In this document: piece by piece, positions 60,029 to 64,000 of the stretch
How the letters are laid out: each line of letters begins with the position of its first letter
Numbering within the stretch: position 1 is the first letter of the stretch
Source of the DNA: Saururus chinensis
Taxonomy: Eukaryota; Streptophyta; Magnoliopsida; Piperales; Saururaceae
DNA: 64,000 nt
Assembly: GCA_035235625.1 (NCBI GenBank)
Contig: CP141150.1
Location: 10,912,001 to 10,976,000 of the forward strand
Reading direction: 5' to 3'
Notes under the pieces: model-generated
What the model saw: only the letters and a program-made list of their open reading frames with translations
What the model was told of the DNA's origin: nothing
Databases searched by the model: none
Translations under genes and position numbers: made by a program

Positions 60029-60489
60029 GCCATGTGAGAGCCCACCAAGTGAAGAAAACAGAAACAACAGAGGCAAAAACTAGATAAAAAATCTGGAGAA
60101 CTCTGTAACGGTGGCGACAAAGCGCATGGATTTGATGGATGTCAGCCTTTTACCGCCAGGGGGCAGCGAGGTTACGTGGGGGTTGAGATATGGCAGCAGT
60201 TGCACGTGATGGGGACTTGGTGGCTGTGGATTGAGGCGCCCACAAGAAGTAAAGAGCATCTGATGGAGCCTGATTTCTTGCTAAAGCAGCTAAAGCAAGG
60301 GCATTTGCAGGTGGTGTCCAGGTTAGTGGAAGGAGATCAGTTCGATTGTTCCAATGGGCTTCTGCGGGGGTTTGAGTTTATCTCAATGTTCGGAATTGGG
60401 ATAACTTCAACTTCGAGCCAAGCCAGAGGTCTAACGCCTTTCGGCTGGGACTCGTGACTTCGAACTCAGCTCAATTCGGCTCCACTATA
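60029..60489. other. Upstream region of the TANGO2-like gene
   Basis: The plus frame 60176-60457 (93 aa) has no recognisable family and overlaps the promoter side of the gene. It is not called as a gene. Confidence 0.35.
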
Positions 60490-60981
60490 CACTCCCTCTT
60501 TTCGTCTTATATTGATAGGCTCTCTATTTTTTTTTATTTTTATAAAAATATTTGTATGTACATTTAGAAAACCCTTAGTACCTCGTTATAGAGATAAAAT
60601 TAGGTAATTTTTGATTATTTTTGTACCCTATATATCTTCATATTTTTTTCCAAGTCATCACTCCTAAATAAACAAATAGGAAAAGTTATAGTGTCGTGAC
60701 ATATTATTTCCCATGCATCTCTTATGTTGGCGGTAATCTTTTCTGAGTGCACATTGGAGAAGCTTCAAAAAGTAATTAAGGGATTGGACATTTAGTGGCA
60801 GTCTCTTCAGAGCCAGTGTGCAGTGCAGGACGTGGTTGCGAGGCTAGGCCCAATGCCCTAAAAGTGAGAAGTACCCATAAAAATGAGAGGCATAATAGAT
60901 TCACGTACCCTTAAATTCGGTGGAATGGAGACAAAATAATTTTTTTTCTCTATTAGAGCTATTACTATAAGATGGAGAGAG
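60490..60981. mobile_element. Stowaway-like MITE (Tc1/mariner type)
   Basis: The left end TACACTCCCTCTTTTCG and the inverted right end TACTCTCTCCATC resemble 'CTCCCTC' Stowaway termini with TA target sites. The length of about 490 bp is at the upper end for the group, and another element may be inside. Confidence 0.5.
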
Positions 60982-61039
60982 TATATATATATATATATAT
61001 GATTAAAGTAATAAAAAAAAGTAAAATCTTTTACCATAT

Positions 61040-62755
61040 TATACTAATATTATCATTTTAATGAACTTTTTAATTAATTTAAAATTTAAAAGACTTAAAG
61101 TATTTTAATAATTTTTTTAATAAGTATAATCTTGTAGTCACAAAAAAATATAAATTTTATAACTTTAATTCATTTAGAATTGATTTTTGAAAGAAATTTA
61201 TGTTATGTTTATATTGCATTTTCAAATAAACTCTTAATTAATTTAAAATTTAGTAGATCGAAAATATGATCATGATTTCTCTAATAAGTATAACCTCATA
61301 TCCATAAAAAAATATAAATTTTATTGTCTTAATTAATTTAAAATTAATTTTTGCCAGAGATTTTTATTATGTTATGCATATCACATTTTTAAAATTCAAG
61401 AGACTTAAAATATTACAACAATTTCTCCAATAAGTATACCCTTATAGCCTTAAAAGAATATAACTTCAATAATCCTAATTTGTTTAGAATTAATTTTTAT
61501 CATGTTAAGCCTATATTACCTTTCAAAAAAACTCTAAATTAATTTATAATTCAAAAGACCTAAAATAATATAATAATATTTTGAATAATATAATCTTATA
61601 AATTCATAACAAATATAGATTTCATAGTCTTAGTTGATTTATAACTTGTTTTGTCATGCTATACCTATATTGCCCTTTCAAATAAACTTAATTAATTTAG
61701 AATTCAAGAGACCTAAATTTAAAATTTTATTATATAATACCAATATTTCAAATAAACTCTTAATTAATTTAAAATTTAAGAGACCCAAAATATTATAATA
61801 AATTTTTTAATAAGTATAACCTTGTAGCTAAAAAAATATAAATTTCTTAGTCCTAATTGATTTAAAACTGATTTTTGCCGTAGATTTTTGTCATACCATG
61901 TCTATATCGCCCTTTCAAATAAACTCTTAATTAGTTTATAATTCAAAAGACTTAAAATATTACAATAATTTCTCAAATAGATATAACCTTTTATTCATAA
62001 AAAAATAAAGATTCTATAGTTCTAATTGGTCAAGAAATGATTTTTGTATGCTATGCCTATATTACCCTTAAAAAAGAACTCTTAATTAATTTAGTATTTA
62101 AGAGACCTAAAATATTACAATAATATTTTGAATAAGTATAATTTTGTAACCACATAAAAATTATAGATTTCATAGCCTTAATTGATTTAAAACTTATTTT
62201 TATCATGTTATACCTATATTGCCCTTTCAAATAAACTCTTAAATTAATTTAAAATTTAAGGGACCTAAAATCGAATTTTTATCATGTTATGTCTATATTT
62301 TAAATAAGTTCTTAATTAATTTAAGAAAACTAAAATATTACAATAATTTCTCCAATAAGTATAACCTTGTAGCCATATAAAAAATAGATTTTATAATCAT
62401 AATCCGTTTAGATTTGATTTTTGCCAGATATTTTGTCATGTTATGCCTATATTGTCCTTTAAAATCAACTTTTAATTAATTTAGATTTCAAGAGACCTAA
62501 AATATTACAATAATTGTTTCAATAAGTATAACCTTGTAGCCACAAAAAAATATAGATTTCATAGTCCTAATTGGTTTAGAACTGATTTTTACTATGTTAT
62601 GCCTATATTGCCCTTTCAAAAAACTCTTAATTAATTTACAATTTAAGAGACCTAAAATATTACAATTATTTCTCGAATAAGTATAATTTTGTAACTACAT
62701 AGAAAATATAGATTCCATAGTCTAAATTGCTTTAGAACTTATTTTTGTCATTGTC
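61040..62755. repeat. AT-rich tandem satellite, unit about 155-167 bp
   Basis: About ten diverged units. The phrase 'aaactcttaattaattt' occurs near 61228, 61754, 61921, 62076, 62233 and 62621, with worn copies between. Each unit also holds 'agagacctaaaatattacaataat', 'aagtataaccttgtag' and 'gttatgcctatattgccctttca'. Adjacent well-kept units are 155-167 bp apart; one unit near 62236-62321 is shortened. No gene. Confidence 0.8.
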
Positions 62756-63399
62756 GCCCAACCTGAGCCGAACCCAGTCCAAGGGACGGTCGATGCACAT
62801 GAGGGCAACAAATTGTTAAACTGCGAAAGATTTCACCCCTCTAGCGGGTAAACTATACATATGGAGTAATGCACTTTTAAATATTCGTACAAGAGAAAAT
62901 AAGTAAAAGAAAAGAGGAACTTTAAATCAGAAACTGTCATCAAGTCTTACACCCACATACTTAGAATCTTGAGCCAATCTAAAAATATAAGAGTTACACG
63001 AGTCTAAAACAAGAACTACCATAGATGATATTCTATTATCATAACATAGTAAATCAAAAAACAAAGTAAAGTCAATAGGCATCCATACCTACTCCCAATC
63101 TCTCCCTAATCGTTCCTCATACAGAGGGTCCTGGTTAACTGCATGTCTCACCATGCAACCCCAAAACAAAAACATAGAAAGTACGGTGAGTAAAACTTAC
63201 TAAGGTTTTGGATACGGAAACGGTAAATCAAAAAACAACCACGACACATCAACATGGTCTATGAGATCTACATATCATATAACATCCCATTTATGATTAC
63301 TTTTCTTACCATAACAATACATACTCATAAGTAATAACCCTGCATACAAATATCTCAAACATACCATATATATTCATGTACAACCATTCTCCTTCATAG
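62756..63399. other. LTR-like or intergenic sequence
   Basis: Phrases such as 'gtacggtgagtaaaacttactaagg' are common in plant gypsy LTRs, but no boundary can be set. No gene. Confidence 0.35.
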
Positions 63400-63945
63400 C
63401 ATTCAACCTACATGACACGTGTCTCCATCATATAATCACATTATGTATATCCATAACCATCAACTTGCATGAGGAGTGTCTCTACCACACAATCATATTA
63501 TGCATATCATCACATTTAACTTGCATGAGAAGTGTCTCTACCACACAATCATATCATGCATATCATCACATTTAATTTGCATGAGAAGTGTCTCTACTAC
63601 ACATATGTATATCATCACATTTAACCTGCATGATAAGTGTATCTACTACACAATCATATCATACATATCATTACATTTAACTTGCATGAGAAGTGTCTCT
63701 ACCACACAATCATATCATGCATATCATCCCATTTAACTTGTATGAGAAGTGTCTATACCACACACTCATATCATACATATCATCCCATTTAACCTGTATG
63801 AGAAGTGTCTCCACATAATCATATCATGCATATCATCACATTTAACCTGCATAAGAAGTGTCTCTACCACACAATCATATTATGCATTTTCATAAGCAAT
63901 CAACCTGCATATCAAGTGTCTCTAACACACAATTATAACCATGGA
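63400..63945. repeat. 56-bp minisatellite
   Basis: About ten units. 'acttgcatgagaagtgtctc' starts near 63463, 63519, 63575, 63624 (shortened unit), 63680, 63736, 63792, 63845 and 63902. The period is 56 bp in most cases. The open frame 63476-63736 is a by-product: three units make 168 bp, so the frame cycles through all three phases of the repeat. Confidence 0.9.
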
Positions 63946-64000
63946 AGTTGATAAAATAACCCTGATTAATCCTCCAAAGCTTAAGCCATGCCTACTCACT

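Noticed and set aside
60176..60457. A 93-aa protein divergent from the TANGO2-like gene
   Set aside because: No family resemblance and no sign of a conserved start; it overlaps the likely promoter region.
63476..63736. An 86-aa His/Ser-rich protein
   Set aside because: It is the read-through of a 56-bp minisatellite.

Overview
This is nuclear DNA from a seed plant. Spliced genes, a plastid-targeted MurG-like protein, plant Kunitz inhibitors and plant transposon families (CACTA, hAT, Copia, long-LTR elements) all point that way. The GC-rich first exon of the MurG-like gene and the GC-rich inhibitor genes fit a monocot or early-diverging angiosperm, but the species cannot be fixed from the sequence. 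Most of the window is repetitive, and most open frames are low-complexity or transposon shadows.

Layout. 1-7110: the right end of a CACTA element, two diverged copies of a long LTR, and CACTA-like debris. 7111-14400: two copies of a duplicated block, each carrying an intact single-exon Kunitz/miraculin-type inhibitor gene (9189-9812 and 13579-14199), with a decayed FAR1/FHY3-like gene (about 11300-12520) between them. 14400-34750: a large nested repeat domain. It holds a Copia RNase H scrap, a CACTA left end, LTRs in both orientations, a hAT element with an exact 8-bp duplication, a complete 4.74-kb CACTA element (22437-27174, GGG target duplication) and a tandem array of 1.2-1.4-kb units. 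34750-37330: the third copy of the block with the third inhibitor gene (36537-37160). 37330-44340: non-autonomous hAT elements and a truncated Copia element (gag to integrase). 44373-48230: an intact four-exon MurG-like glycosyltransferase gene (469 aa). 49000-57300: MITEs, a wrecked hAT transposase gene and a further small hAT element. 57341-59739 (minus strand): an intact five-exon TANGO2/NRDE-family gene (270 aa) whose first intron is best read as GC-AG. 60480-64000: a Stowaway-like MITE, a satellite of about 155-167 bp, and a 56-bp minisatellite.

Five genes look functional: three secreted protease inhibitors likely to act outside the cell or in the vacuole, one plastid glycosyltransferase and one NRDE-domain protein. 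There is no sign that they work together; the inhibitors are a local gene family made by block duplication. The most unusual structure is the interior of the CACTA elements: tandem units that combine short palindromes (TAGCGACGTATA / TATACGTCGCTA) with hundreds of bases of pure pyrimidine or purine strand.
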